From contig NZ_LOKX01000024.1 in assembly GCF_002211285.1 (NCBI RefSeq), positions 1 through 54,450 of the forward strand: a stretch of DNA of 54,450 bases, in the 5' to 3' direction. The first letter of the stretch is position 1, and each line of letters begins with the position of its first letter. Shown in pieces: positions 5,887-14,093 of this stretch. This DNA is from Rhizobium sp. R635. Lineage in GTDB: Bacteria; Pseudomonadota; Alphaproteobacteria; Rhizobiales; Rhizobiaceae. The position numbers and the translations under genes were made by a program. The notes under the pieces were generated by a model. It was not told where the DNA came from and did not search any database. It saw nothing but the letters and a program-made list of their open reading frames with translations.

Positions 5887-8556
5887 TCAGCGGTCGAGGA
5901 TGTCGGCCTCGGTCGGAACGAGAATTTCGCGCTTGCCGGCGTGATTGGCAGGCCCGATGATGCCTTCCTTCTCCATCCGCTCGATCAGCGAAGCGGCGCG
6001 GTTGTAACCGATGCCGAGCCGGCGCTGGACATAGGAGGTGGAAGCCTTGCCGTCGCGCAGCACGATGGCGACGGCCTGGTCGTAAGGATCTTCCGAATCC
6101 GACAGGTTCGACGTGCCGGCCGGGCCGCCACCGCCGCCGTAATCGCCGTCCTCGTCGTCATCGGCGGTGATCGCATCGAGATATTGCGGCGAACCCTGCG
6201 TCTTCAGGTAGGAGACGATCTCTTCCACCTCGACATCCGAGACGAACGGGCCGTGCACGCGCTGGATACGCCCGCCGCCCGCCATGTAGAGCATGTCGCC
6301 CATGCCGAGCAGCTGTTCCGCGCCCTGTTCCCCGAGGATGGTGCGGCTGTCGATCTTCGATGTCACCTGGAAGGAGATACGGGTCGGGAAATTCGCCTTG
6401 ATCGTGCCGGTAATGACGTCGACGGAGGGACGCTGCGTCGCCATGATCACGTGGATACCGGCAGCACGCGCCATCTGGGCGAGACGCTGGACCGCGCCTT
6501 CGATATCCTTGCCGGCCACCATCATCAGGTCGGCCATCTCGTCGATGATGACGACGATATAGGGCATCGGGCTGAGATCGAATTCCTCGGTCTCGTACAT
6601 CGCCTCGCCGGTATGGCGGTCGAAGCCGGTCTGCACCGTGCGCGAGATCACCTCGCCCTTCGACAGGGCCTGTTCGACGCGGGTATTGAAGCCGTCAATA
6701 TTGCGCACGCCGATCTTCGACATCTTCTTGTAGCGCTCTTCCATCTCGCGAACGGTCCATTTGAGCGCGACGACGGCCTTCTTCGGATCGGTGACGACAG
6801 GCGAAAGCAGATGCGGAATGCCGTCATAGACGGAGAGTTCGAGCATCTTCGGATCGATCATGATCAGCCGGCACTGCTCCGGCGTCATACGGTAGAGCAG
6901 CGACAGGATCATCGTGTTGATGGCGACCGATTTGCCCGAGCCGGTGGTGCCGGCAACGAGCAGATGCGGCATCTTGGCGAGATCGGCGATGACGGCTTCG
7001 CCGCCGATCGTCTTGCCGAGCGCCATGGCGAGCTTCGCCTTGCTGCCCTCGAAATCCCGCGACGCGATGAGCTCGCGCAGAAAGACGGTCTCGCGCGTCT
7101 GGTTCGGCAGTTCGATGCCGATCGCATTGCGGCCGGGAACGACAGCGACACGCGCGGCGATCGCGCTCATCGAGCGGGCGATATCGTCGGCAAGGCCGAT
7201 AACGCGCGACGACTTGATGCCGGGCGCCGGCTCCAGTTCGTAGAGGGTGACGACGGGGCCGGGACGGACATGGATGATCTCGCCCTTGACGCCGAAATCC
7301 TCGAGCACGCCTTCGAGCATGCGGGCATTCTGTTCCAGCGCGTCGGCCGAAAGCGTCGAATCGCGCACCACGTTCTTCGGCTCGGCGAGCAGATGCATCG
7401 AGGGAAGCTGGAAACCTTCGGGACGGATGAACGAGCCCTGCGCTTCCCGCTCGACGCGAGCGCTGGGCTTCGGACGCGCAGCCGCGGGAACGACGCGCGG
7501 CTCCGGCTTGCCGGCGGCCTTTGCCGGCGCGCGGATCATCCAGTCGTCGTCATCGTCGTCGGGCAGGATATCGGCCGGGCGCGGTGGCATGTCGGAATCG
7601 AAAGGCAGGTCGTCGTCATCATCGTCGTCGACGGACAATGACGGCGCGGCGACGATGCGGCGAGACGATGCCGCCCGCGGCTCCATCGACGGCTCCATGC
7701 GTTCGCCGCGGACCGTCGGCGCCTTGGCGCGGACCGGCTCATTCAGCGTACCGAACTCGTCGTCGTTGAAATCGTAAGGTGATTCGAAATCGCCCTGGCG
7801 ACGCTTGCGCGGCCCCATGCCGAAGAGCCGGCGCAGCCGCCCCTGGCTCATATACCAGGCATGCGTCATGGCGCCGCTGAACGCGACCCAGCGGGATTCG
7901 TCCTCCTCGTCCTCGTCTCCGACGACGCGGGCTTTGCTTGTCGTATCGGCGAAATCTTCTTCGATCTCCTCGTCGGCATCGCTATGGCCGACGAGGCCCG
8001 ATGCGAACAGCATCATCCATGCGGTCGGCAGCGAAAAGATGCAGCCGACGACCATGGCGAAGGTGCCTGTGGGATAGGCGCCGACGAAGAGTGCGGGAAA
8101 ACGCAGGATCATGTCGCCGACGACGCCGCCGATGCCGTTCGGGATCGGCCAGGTGAGCGGCGGCGGAAAACAGCCGATGACGGCGGAGGAAAGCACCGTG
8201 CCGGCAAGCCAGGCGCCGGCCCGCGCGGGAATGCGGCTGAAACGGCGGCCCGAGATCAGCGCCAGCGCCCAGGCGACGATCGGCAGCATCGAAACGACAC
8301 TGGCAAGCCCGAGAAACTGCATGACGATATCTGCAAAGGCAGCGCCGGTGTAACCGAGGACGTTCGTCGGCAGGTTGGCGGTGGCATAGGAATAGCTGGG
8401 ATCGGCGACATTCCATGTCGCCAGTGCAGCGACGCAGAGCGCCAGCAGCAAAAAGACCGCAAAGCCGATGAGTGCCTGGATCTGCCGCAGCATGAATGCC
8501 GAGAAGGAGAACCGATCCGGACGGCCATCCATCGCCGGCGACGTGCTTCTTGCCAT
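5887..8556 (-). CDS. ftsK: DNA translocase FtsK
   Basis: An 889-residue septal DNA pump that clears the chromosome termini and activates XerCD. The N-terminus has four hydrophobic spans within about residues 22-200, followed by a charged linker with runs of Asp. The motor has Walker A GTTGSGKS near residue 535, Walker B YIVVIIDEMADLM and MATQRPSVDVITG. The C-terminal gamma winged helix (about 820-885, TSYVQRRLGIGYNRAASLIE) reads KOPS sequences. The ATG at 8556 was chosen; an upstream in-frame ATG at 8730 would run over the CtrA box and the amtB terminator and is not credible. Confidence 0.93.
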   Translation of the reverse strand: MARSTSPAMDGRPDRFSFSAFMLRQIQALIGFAVFLLLALCVAALATWNVADPSYSYATANLPTNVLGYTGAAFADIVMQFLGLASVVSMLPIVAWALALISGRRFSRIPARAGAWLAGTVLSSAVIGCFPPPLTWPIPNGIGGVVGDMILRFPALFVGAYPTGTFAMVVGCIFSLPTAWMMLFASGLVGHSDADEEIEEDFADTTSKARVVGDEDEEDESRWVAFSGAMTHAWYMSQGRLRRLFGMGPRKRRQGDFESPYDFNDDEFGTLNEPVRAKAPTVRGERMEPSMEPRAASSRRIVAAPSLSVDDDDDDDLPFDSDMPPRPADILPDDDDDDWMIRAPAKAAGKPEPRVVPAAARPKPSARVEREAQGSFIRPEGFQLPSMHLLAEPKNVVRDSTLSADALEQNARMLEGVLEDFGVKGEIIHVRPGPVVTLYELEPAPGIKSSRVIGLADDIARSMSAIAARVAVVPGRNAIGIELPNQTRETVFLRELIASRDFEGSKAKLAMALGKTIGGEAVIADLAKMPHLLVAGTTGSGKSVAINTMILSLLYRMTPEQCRLIMIDPKMLELSVYDGIPHLLSPVVTDPKKAVVALKWTVREMEERYKKMSKIGVRNIDGFNTRVEQALSKGEVISRTVQTGFDRHTGEAMYETEEFDLSPMPYIVVIIDEMADLMMVAGKDIEGAVQRLAQMARAAGIHVIMATQRPSVDVITGTIKANFPTRISFQVTSKIDSRTILGEQGAEQLLGMGDMLYMAGGGRIQRVHGPFVSDVEVEEIVSYLKTQGSPQYLDAITADDDEDGDYGGGGGPAGTSNLSDSEDPYDQAVAIVLRDGKASTSYVQRRLGIGYNRAASLIERMEKEGIIGPANHAGKREILVPTEADILDR

Positions 8557-8645
8557 GTGTCTAACCCGTCCAATGCCTGAGGGCATGCGAATCACCGAAG
8601 CTTCGCCATGCCAAAATGCGTCCGCTCCACCTAACCAGAACCGGG

Positions 8646-8661
8646 TTAAAGCGATGTTAAC
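8646..8661 (-). promoter_or_regulatory. CtrA-type box upstream of ftsK
   Basis: TTAA at 8646..8649 and TTAAC at 8657..8661 are spaced by seven bases, a perfect full CtrA site (TTAA-N7-TTAA). It lies 90 bases before the ftsK start codon, in the promoter region. CtrA is the master cell-cycle regulator in Rhizobiales and controls division genes. Binding itself is inferred. Confidence 0.6.
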
Positions 8662-8697
8662 CATGCGTGCCGGGACAGGCTTTCCCTCGGAAAAACG

Positions 8698-8727
8698 AAA
8701 AAAGCCCGAACCTTGGAGGGTCCGGGC
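8698..8727 (-). terminator. Rho-independent terminator of glnK-amtB
   Basis: On the minus strand, arms equivalent to GCCCGAACC (8704..8712) and GGTCCGGGC (8719..8727) pair with one mismatch and are followed by a T-run (the A-run at 8694..8703 on the plus strand). It lies about 110 bases past the amtB stop codon and before the ftsK promoter box. Confidence 0.7.
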
Positions 8728-8835
8728 CAAATGCGGTCTATGGCAGCTTTTTCGGGGTCTAACCCGGAAAAGCTCGAGATAGGCCGCGACGGGCCGTGGA
8801 GCGGCGCCCGATGCCCGAGCGCCGCAAAGCCGATG

Positions 8836-10260
8836 TTACGAGTGGTAGGCGGCTTCGCCGTGAGTCGAGAGGTCGAGACCTTCGCGCTCGGCTTCGACGG
8901 TGACGCGCAGGCCGATGACGACGTCGACGATCTTGTAGAGGATCGCCGAACCGATGCCCGACCACAGCAGCGTCGTCAGCACGCCCTTGGCCTGGTTCAA
9001 GACCTGGGTTGCCGTGCCGGCATAGGTGGCTGCGAAATCGGCCGTCGAATAATCGACGATGCCGGCGCCGCCGAGAGCCGGGTTGACGAGGATGCCGGTA
9101 CCGAGAGCGCCGAGGATACCGCCGATGCAATGAACGCCGAAGACGTCGAGGCTGTCGTCGTAGTTGAACTTGTTCTTCACGACGTCGACGAAGAAGTAGC
9201 AGACCGGCGAGACGATGAGGCCGAGAACGATCGAGCCCATCGGGCCGGCAAAGCCTGCCGCCGGAGTGATGGCGACGAGACCGGCGACAGCACCCGAAGC
9301 GCCGCCGAGCATGGAAGCCTTGCCGCGTGCCAGGCTTTCGACGATGCACCAGGATACGGCGGCAGCGGCCGTCGCAACGAAGGTGTTGATCATGGCGAGC
9401 GATGCATAGGCATTGGCTTCGAGGTTGGAGCCGGCGTTGAAGCCGAACCAGCCGACCCACAGCAGCGATGCGCCGACCATGGTCAGCGTCATCGAGTGCG
9501 GCGCCATGATTTCCTTCTTATAGCCCGTGCGCTTGCCGAGCATGATGGCGCCGACGAGGCCCGCGATGCCGGCATTGATGTGAACGACCGTGCCGCCGGC
9601 GAAGTCGATTGCGCCGTAGGAGAAGATCAGGCCGGCCGGCGCGGTGTAGGAGCTCGGACCGCCCCAGAACCAGACCATGTGCGCCATCGGGAAGTAGATG
9701 AAGGTGACCCAGAGCACGACGAAGAGCATGACGGCCGAGAACTTGATGCGCTCGGCGAAGGCGCCGACGATCAGGCCGGGCGTGATGCAGGCGAAGGTCA
9801 TCTGGAAGACGATGAAGGTGTATTCCGGAATGGCCACGCCCTTCGAGAAGGTTTCGGCGAGCGACGAGGTGTTGACGCCGGCGAGGAACGCCTTGGAGAA
9901 GCCGCCGACGAAGCTGTTCAGCGAGCCGCCGTCGGTGAAGGCGAGCGAATAGCCGTAGGTCACCCAGAGCAGCGCCACGACGGCGGTGATCATGAAGACC
10001 TGCATCAGCACGGAGAGCATGTTCTTGGCGCGCACGAGACCGCCGTAGAAAAGCGCAAGGCCGGGGATCGTCATCAGCAGCACGAGCGCCGAGGAGACGA
10101 GCATCCAGGTATTGTCACCCTTGTCCATGGTGAAGGCGGGCGCAGCGGCAGCAGCAGCGGCTGGCGCGGTCTCCTGTGCGAAAGCGACGGCCGGCGCCAG
10201 AAGCGCAGCCGTTGCTGCGCAAGCCAGCGCAAAGGTGGAGGAAAACTTCGAAATTGACAT
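8836..10260 (-). CDS. amtB: Ammonium transporter AmtB
   Basis: A 474-residue inner-membrane ammonium channel. An N-terminal signal peptide of about 28 residues ends in AVAFAQ, then an Ala-rich spacer and eleven predicted membrane spans starting at WMLVSSALVLLMTIPGLALF. The twin pore histidines are seen in GGTVVHINAG and FGVHCIGGILGALGTG. It is the second gene after glnK (28-base gap), the standard pair in which GlnK plugs AmtB when nitrogen is plentiful. The start at 10260 gives a proper signal peptide; the upstream extension overlaps glnK antisense-free frame and is not coding. Confidence 0.95.
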   Translation of the reverse strand: MSISKFSSTFALACAATAALLAPAVAFAQETAPAAAAAAAPAFTMDKGDNTWMLVSSALVLLMTIPGLALFYGGLVRAKNMLSVLMQVFMITAVVALLWVTYGYSLAFTDGGSLNSFVGGFSKAFLAGVNTSSLAETFSKGVAIPEYTFIVFQMTFACITPGLIVGAFAERIKFSAVMLFVVLWVTFIYFPMAHMVWFWGGPSSYTAPAGLIFSYGAIDFAGGTVVHINAGIAGLVGAIMLGKRTGYKKEIMAPHSMTLTMVGASLLWVGWFGFNAGSNLEANAYASLAMINTFVATAAAAVSWCIVESLARGKASMLGGASGAVAGLVAITPAAGFAGPMGSIVLGLIVSPVCYFFVDVVKNKFNYDDSLDVFGVHCIGGILGALGTGILVNPALGGAGIVDYSTADFAATYAGTATQVLNQAKGVLTTLLWSGIGSAILYKIVDVVIGLRVTVEAEREGLDLSTHGEAAYHS

Positions 10261-10288
10261 TGGAATAAAGCTCCTTGCTCTGCCGCTC

Positions 10289-10627
10289 TTACAGCGCTTC
10301 AGAATCGGTTTCGCCGGTGCGGATGCGCACGGCATGATCGATCGAATAGACGAAAATCTTGCCGTCACCGATCTGGCCGGTCTTGGCCGACGCCGCGATG
10401 GCTTCGACGGCTCTGTCGACGAGTTCGGATGCAACGGCGATTTCGATCTTGAGCTTCGGCAGGAAGCTGACCGCATATTCGGTGCCGCGGTAGATTTCGG
10501 TATGCCCCTTCTGGCGCCCGTAGCCCTTCACTTCGGTCACGGTCAGGCCCTGAATACCGATCGCCGTAAGCGCTTCGCGGACCTCATCGAGCTTGAACGG
10601 CTTGATAATAGCCATCACAATTTTCAT
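10289..10627 (-). CDS. glnK: Nitrogen regulatory protein P-II, GlnK
   Basis: A 112-residue PII signal protein. The uridylylation site Tyr51 is in the T-loop EIYRGTEY, and GYGRQKGH and the C-terminal GDGKIFV signature are intact. It senses ATP/ADP and 2-oxoglutarate and binds AmtB. The ATG at 10627 (MKIVMAIIKPF) is the family start; an ATG four codons upstream is possible. The linkage to amtB marks it as GlnK rather than GlnB. Confidence 0.95.
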   Translation of the reverse strand: MKIVMAIIKPFKLDEVREALTAIGIQGLTVTEVKGYGRQKGHTEIYRGTEYAVSFLPKLKIEIAVASELVDRAVEAIAASAKTGQIGDGKIFVYSIDHAVRIRTGETDSEAL

Positions 10628-10711
10628 CTGGTTTCCCATCCTTCGTTATCCTCGGCGCGGAGCCGACTCTCCTTGCCGCTGACGTTCCTGAACAGCGACC
10701 GGCGATAGACA

Positions 10712-10727
10712 TTCAAAGGGCGTGCCA
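10712..10727 (-). promoter_or_regulatory. Candidate sigma-54 promoter of glnK-amtB
   Basis: On the minus strand TGGCACG, four bases, then TTGAA matches the -24/-12 consensus TGGCACG-N4-TTGCA except at one -12 base. It is about 85 bases upstream of the glnK start codon. glnK-amtB is NtrC/sigma-54-driven in many proteobacteria. An imperfect GCGC(A)...(T)GCGC dyad at about 10809..10825 could be part of an enhancer, but this is weak. Confidence 0.55.
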
Positions 10728-10849
10728 GATTCGAGACGCGATATAACTTATTGAAAAATAAAGAATTTATGAAAGAGCGCCAATAAACAGGCAAATGATT
10801 GGCCAATAAGCGCACAAATAATGCGCAAATTCAAAAATATGCACCTTAT

Positions 10850-11734
10850 TTAATCATTTGCCTTTTTCCGAATCAGACCCTCCTGAGCAACGGAGGCGAT
10901 CAGGGCGCCCGATCGCGTAAACAGGCTGCCGCGGGTCAGCCCTCTGGCGCCCGACGCCGACGGGCTGTCCTGCGTATAGAGCAACCAGTCGTCGAGTTTG
11001 CAGGGCCTGTGGAACCACATGGAATGATCGAGGCTCGCCACCTGCAGGCTCTGGTCGAAAATGGACGTGCCGTGGGCATAGAGCGAGGTATCGAGCAGCG
11101 TCATGTCCGAGAGATAGGCAAGCACCGCCGCCTGGTAGAGCCGGTCGTCGGGGACCGGGCCGGTGGCGCGCACCCAGACGTCCTGCCTCGGATCGAGCTT
11201 CTCGTCGGAAAAATAATGCGTCAGCGAAACGGGGCGGATCTCGATCGGCCGCTCGCGCTGCCAGTATTTGCGGATCGCTTCCGGCGCATGCGCGAGATAC
11301 TGCTCCTTGATCTGCTGTTCGCCGAGCAGCGCCTCGGGCATCGCCACATCAGGCACTATGATCTGGTGATCGAAGCCGGGCTCTTCCCCCTGGAAGGAGG
11401 CCGAGAGCGCGAAGATCGCCTTGCCATGCTGGATCGCGACCACCCGCCTTGTGTTGAAGCTCGATCCGTCGCGGATTCGCTCGACCTGATAGATGATCGG
11501 TACCGAGGGATCGCCGGGGCGCATGAAATAGGCATGCAGCGAATGGACGAAGCGCTCGGCCTCGATGGTGCGCTGCGCCGCCATCAGCGCCTGGCCGATC
11601 ACCTGGCCGCCGAACACCCGCTGCCAGCCGACCTGCGGGCTGCGGCCGCGGAAGATATCCACCTCGATCGGCTCCAGATCGAGCGTCGAAAGCAGCGTCT
11701 CCATCGCCGAAGGCCCTGATGTCTCACGCGTCAT
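10850..11734 (-). CDS. tesB: Acyl-CoA thioesterase II
   Basis: A 294-residue double hot-dog protein that hydrolyses medium- and long-chain acyl-CoA. Family blocks: VFGGQVIGQALMAAQRTI, VHSLHAYFMRPGDPSVPI, the LDHSMWFHRP motif with the active-site Asp, and the C-terminal RGSLFTRSGALIASVAQEGL with the Gln. The start at 11734 gives a normal TesB length; the long upstream open frame is antisense to the neighbouring hydroxylase and is a shadow. It is divergent from that hydroxylase gene, sharing an 84-base control region with a 16-base perfect palindrome. Confidence 0.92.
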   Translation of the reverse strand: MTRETSGPSAMETLLSTLDLEPIEVDIFRGRSPQVGWQRVFGGQVIGQALMAAQRTIEAERFVHSLHAYFMRPGDPSVPIIYQVERIRDGSSFNTRRVVAIQHGKAIFALSASFQGEEPGFDHQIIVPDVAMPEALLGEQQIKEQYLAHAPEAIRKYWQRERPIEIRPVSLTHYFSDEKLDPRQDVWVRATGPVPDDRLYQAAVLAYLSDMTLLDTSLYAHGTSIFDQSLQVASLDHSMWFHRPCKLDDWLLYTQDSPSASGARGLTRGSLFTRSGALIASVAQEGLIRKKAND

Positions 11735-11771
11735 TTTGTACGTCTCGCCGTGGTAGGAAGTGAAGTTGCGA

Positions 11772-11787
11772 TGATCTATATAGATCA
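11772..11787. promoter_or_regulatory. 16-base perfect palindrome in the tesB/UbiH divergent promoter
   Basis: TGATCTATATAGATCA is perfectly self-complementary and lies midway between the two divergent start codons (11734 and 11819). Its symmetry and place suggest an operator for a dimeric repressor or overlapping -10 elements. The protein that binds it is unknown. Confidence 0.5.
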
Positions 11788-11818
11788 CATCTGAGGCACA
11801 AGGTACGGGAGCGGCGCG

Positions 11819-13033
11819 ATGCGGGACATGCTGGTTGTGGGTGGGGGTTATGTCGGCCTTTCCGTCGCCGTCGCGGTCAAGCAGGCGGCACCCCATCTCA
11901 ATGTCGCCGTCGTCGAGGCGGCGCCCGAACATGTGTGGAAAGGCGATACACGCGCCTCTGCCATCATCGCCGCGGCCTCGAAGATGCTCGAAGTTTTCGG
12001 TATCTGGAACGAAATCGAGCCGGAAGCGCAGCCGATCACCAAGATGATCGTCACCGATTCCAAGACCTCCGATCCGGTGCGTCCGGTATTCCTCACCTTC
12101 GACGGCGAGGTGGAGGACGGCCGCCCCTTCGCCCATATGATCCCGAATGTCGCCATGGTCGCAGCACTGCGCGGCGCCTGCGAGCGGCTCGGCATCGATA
12201 TCCGCCATGGGCTGAGCGCCGTGGAATTGAAGACGCAGGACAGCCATGCCACCGTCACGCTTTCGGACGGCAGCACGCTGGACACGCGGCTGCTGGTCGC
12301 CTGCGACGGTGTGCGCTCGAAGCTGCGCGATCTCGCCGGCATCAAGACCGTCACCTGGGATTACGGCCAGTCCGGCATCGTCGTGACGGTCGAACACGAG
12401 CGGCCGCATGAAGGCTGCGCCGAGGAACATTTCCTGCCGGCTGGCCCCTTCGCCATCCTGCCGCTGCGGAACAACCGCTCCTCGCTCGTCTGGACGGAAC
12501 GCACGCACGATGCCGACCGGCTGGTCACTGCCGACGATCTGATCTTCGAGGAGGAGCTGGAACGCCGCTTCGGCCATAAGCTCGGCGCGCTGAAGGTCGT
12601 CGGCGACAAGCGCGCCTTCCCGCTCGGCCTGACGCTCGCCCGTTCCTTCGTCGCGCCGCGCTTCGCGCTCGCCGGCGACGCCGCCCACGGCATTCATCCG
12701 ATTTCCGGACAGGGCCTCAATCTCGGCTTCAAGGATGTCGCGGCCCTCGCCGAAACCATCGTGGAGGCCGACCGCCTCGGCCTCGATATCGGCTCGATCA
12801 ACGTTCTCGAGCGCTACCAGACCTGGCGGCGCTTCGACACCTTCCGCATGGGGGTGACGACCGACGTGCTGAACCGGCTCTTCTCCAACGACGCCACGCC
12901 GATCCGCATCGCCCGCGACGTCGGCCTCGGCATCGTCGACCGGCTGCCGCGCCTCAAATCCTTTTTCATCGGTGAGGCGGCGGGAACCACGGCCAAGGAC
13001 AATCCGCGCCTGCTGGCCGGCCAGACGATTTGA
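11819..13033 (+). CDS. UbiH/COQ6-family FAD-dependent hydroxylase (ubiquinone biosynthesis)
   Basis: A 404-residue class A flavin monooxygenase. The dinucleotide fold is VVGGGYVGLSVAV at residues 5-17, the DG motif is CDGVRSKLR near 161, and the GD motif ALAGDAAHGIHPISGQGLNL lies near 280. This third block with HPISGQGLN is typical of ubiquinone-ring hydroxylases (UbiH/UbiF/UbiL/UbiM) rather than aromatic-degradation enzymes. Which ring position it hydroxylates cannot be told. The protein has no membrane span but such enzymes act in a membrane-associated complex. It stands alone, divergent from tesB. Confidence 0.85.
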   Translation: MRDMLVVGGGYVGLSVAVAVKQAAPHLNVAVVEAAPEHVWKGDTRASAIIAAASKMLEVFGIWNEIEPEAQPITKMIVTDSKTSDPVRPVFLTFDGEVEDGRPFAHMIPNVAMVAALRGACERLGIDIRHGLSAVELKTQDSHATVTLSDGSTLDTRLLVACDGVRSKLRDLAGIKTVTWDYGQSGIVVTVEHERPHEGCAEEHFLPAGPFAILPLRNNRSSLVWTERTHDADRLVTADDLIFEEELERRFGHKLGALKVVGDKRAFPLGLTLARSFVAPRFALAGDAAHGIHPISGQGLNLGFKDVAALAETIVEADRLGLDIGSINVLERYQTWRRFDTFRMGVTTDVLNRLFSNDATPIRIARDVGLGIVDRLPRLKSFFIGEAAGTTAKDNPRLLAGQTI

Positions 13034-13047
13034 AGCAGGTTTAAAGG

Positions 13048-13236
13048 CTATTCGTCGAGGCGGCGGGCCTCGGACACCAGCATGATCGGAATGCCGTCGC
13101 GGATCGGATAGGCAAGCTGCGCCTTTTCCGAAACGAGTTCATTATGCTCGCGATCATAGGAAAGCCGCCCCTTGGAGAGCGGGCAGACCAGGAGTTCGAG
13201 CAGCTTCGGATCGACGCGGCTGAGTTTTTCGTCCAT
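13048..13236 (-). CDS. Trm112 family protein
   Basis: A 62-residue protein with LLELLVCPLSKGRLSYD and AYPIRDGIPIMLVSEAR, the bacterial Trm112/YcaR signature. Only one Cys of the zinc-knuckle set is present, as is common in bacterial members. Eukaryotic Trm112 activates methyltransferases; the bacterial role is poorly defined. It follows the LON-domain gene on the same strand with a nine-base gap and probably shares its transcript. Confidence 0.85.
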   Translation of the reverse strand: MDEKLSRVDPKLLELLVCPLSKGRLSYDREHNELVSEKAQLAYPIRDGIPIMLVSEARRLDE

Positions 13237-13245
13237 GGCCGAAGT

Positions 13246-13917
13246 CTACTGCAGAACCGTGTCGGAGTCACCGAAGACGCGCGCCAGCACGATCTCGGTA
13301 ATGGCGATCAGCGTCTCCGCCCGCGTCTTGAGATCGGGCGCCTCGAGCAGCGCCTGTTTTTCCGCCGGCCCGAAGGGCGACATCATGGCGAGCGAATTGA
13401 CGAGCGTCAGATTGCTCGCCCGCTCGACGCTCTCCCAGTCGGCCTCGAGCTTGTTGGCGTCGAGATAGGCCTTGAAGGCCGTCAGAAGCGCCGTGCGGTC
13501 GACGGCTTCCTCCTCGGCCTCGGCCGAGAGGTCGGCGATGAAGGGAACGATGCGGAAGCTGCGGAAGGGATCGCTGGTCGCTTTCTCCTCCAGCAGGCGG
13601 AAGCGGCAGACGCCGGTCAGCGACACGATATAGCGCCCGTCGCCGGTCTCGGCGAAGGAGGTGATGCGGCCGATGCAGCCGACGGTGGCGAGATTGTGCT
13701 CGCCGCCCTTGTCCTCGTGTTCGCCGAGCGCCGGTTGGACCATGCCGATCAGCCGGTTTCCGGCAAGGGCCGCATCCAGCATCGCGAGATAGCGCGGCTC
13801 GAAGATATTGAGAGGAAGTTGCCCGGCCGGCAGGAGAAGGGCACCGGTCAGGGGGAAGACGGCGATCGTATCAGGCAGATCGCCCGGCTTCAGGTATCTG
13901 GCATTCCCGACTTGCAT
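13246..13917 (-). CDS. LON peptidase substrate-binding domain protein
   Basis: A 223-residue protein consisting of the LON N-terminal (PUA-like) domain without AAA or protease parts. Features are IAVFPLTGALLLPAGQLPL at the start, NIFEPRYLAML and the GCIGRITSFAETGDGRY block. The start at 13917 gives the family length; the reading frame continues upstream but with no coding character. Its place beside a CnoX-like protein and Trm112 is conserved in my recollection of Rhizobiales. Proposed role: substrate recognition in protein quality control, unproven. Confidence 0.85.
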   Translation of the reverse strand: MQVGNARYLKPGDLPDTIAVFPLTGALLLPAGQLPLNIFEPRYLAMLDAALAGNRLIGMVQPALGEHEDKGGEHNLATVGCIGRITSFAETGDGRYIVSLTGVCRFRLLEEKATSDPFRSFRIVPFIADLSAEAEEEAVDRTALLTAFKAYLDANKLEADWESVERASNLTLVNSLAMMSPFGPAEKQALLEAPDLKTRAETLIAITEIVLARVFGDSDTVLQ

Positions 13918-14093
13918 GAAACCGTCCCGCATTCTTGTAACGGGCATGCCCGTCTGACGAGAATGTGGTGCCCCTGTCCAAAAACGCAAGGGCAGATGCT
14001 CGAAACTTGGCGGATAACCCCGAAAATCGGAATCGATCGGAAAGGATCGCACCCGAATTCCGAGATTCCGCAACGCCCCGCCGGCACGGCACT

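Noticed and set aside
5761..7641. A 626-codon plus-strand open frame
   Set aside because: It is the antisense shadow of ftsK; its composition is rich in Asp, Arg and His, as typical for the complement of high-GC genes.
8713..10257. A 514-codon plus-strand open frame
   Set aside because: It is antisense to amtB, which has clear membrane spans and pore histidines; the shadow has no recognisable domain.
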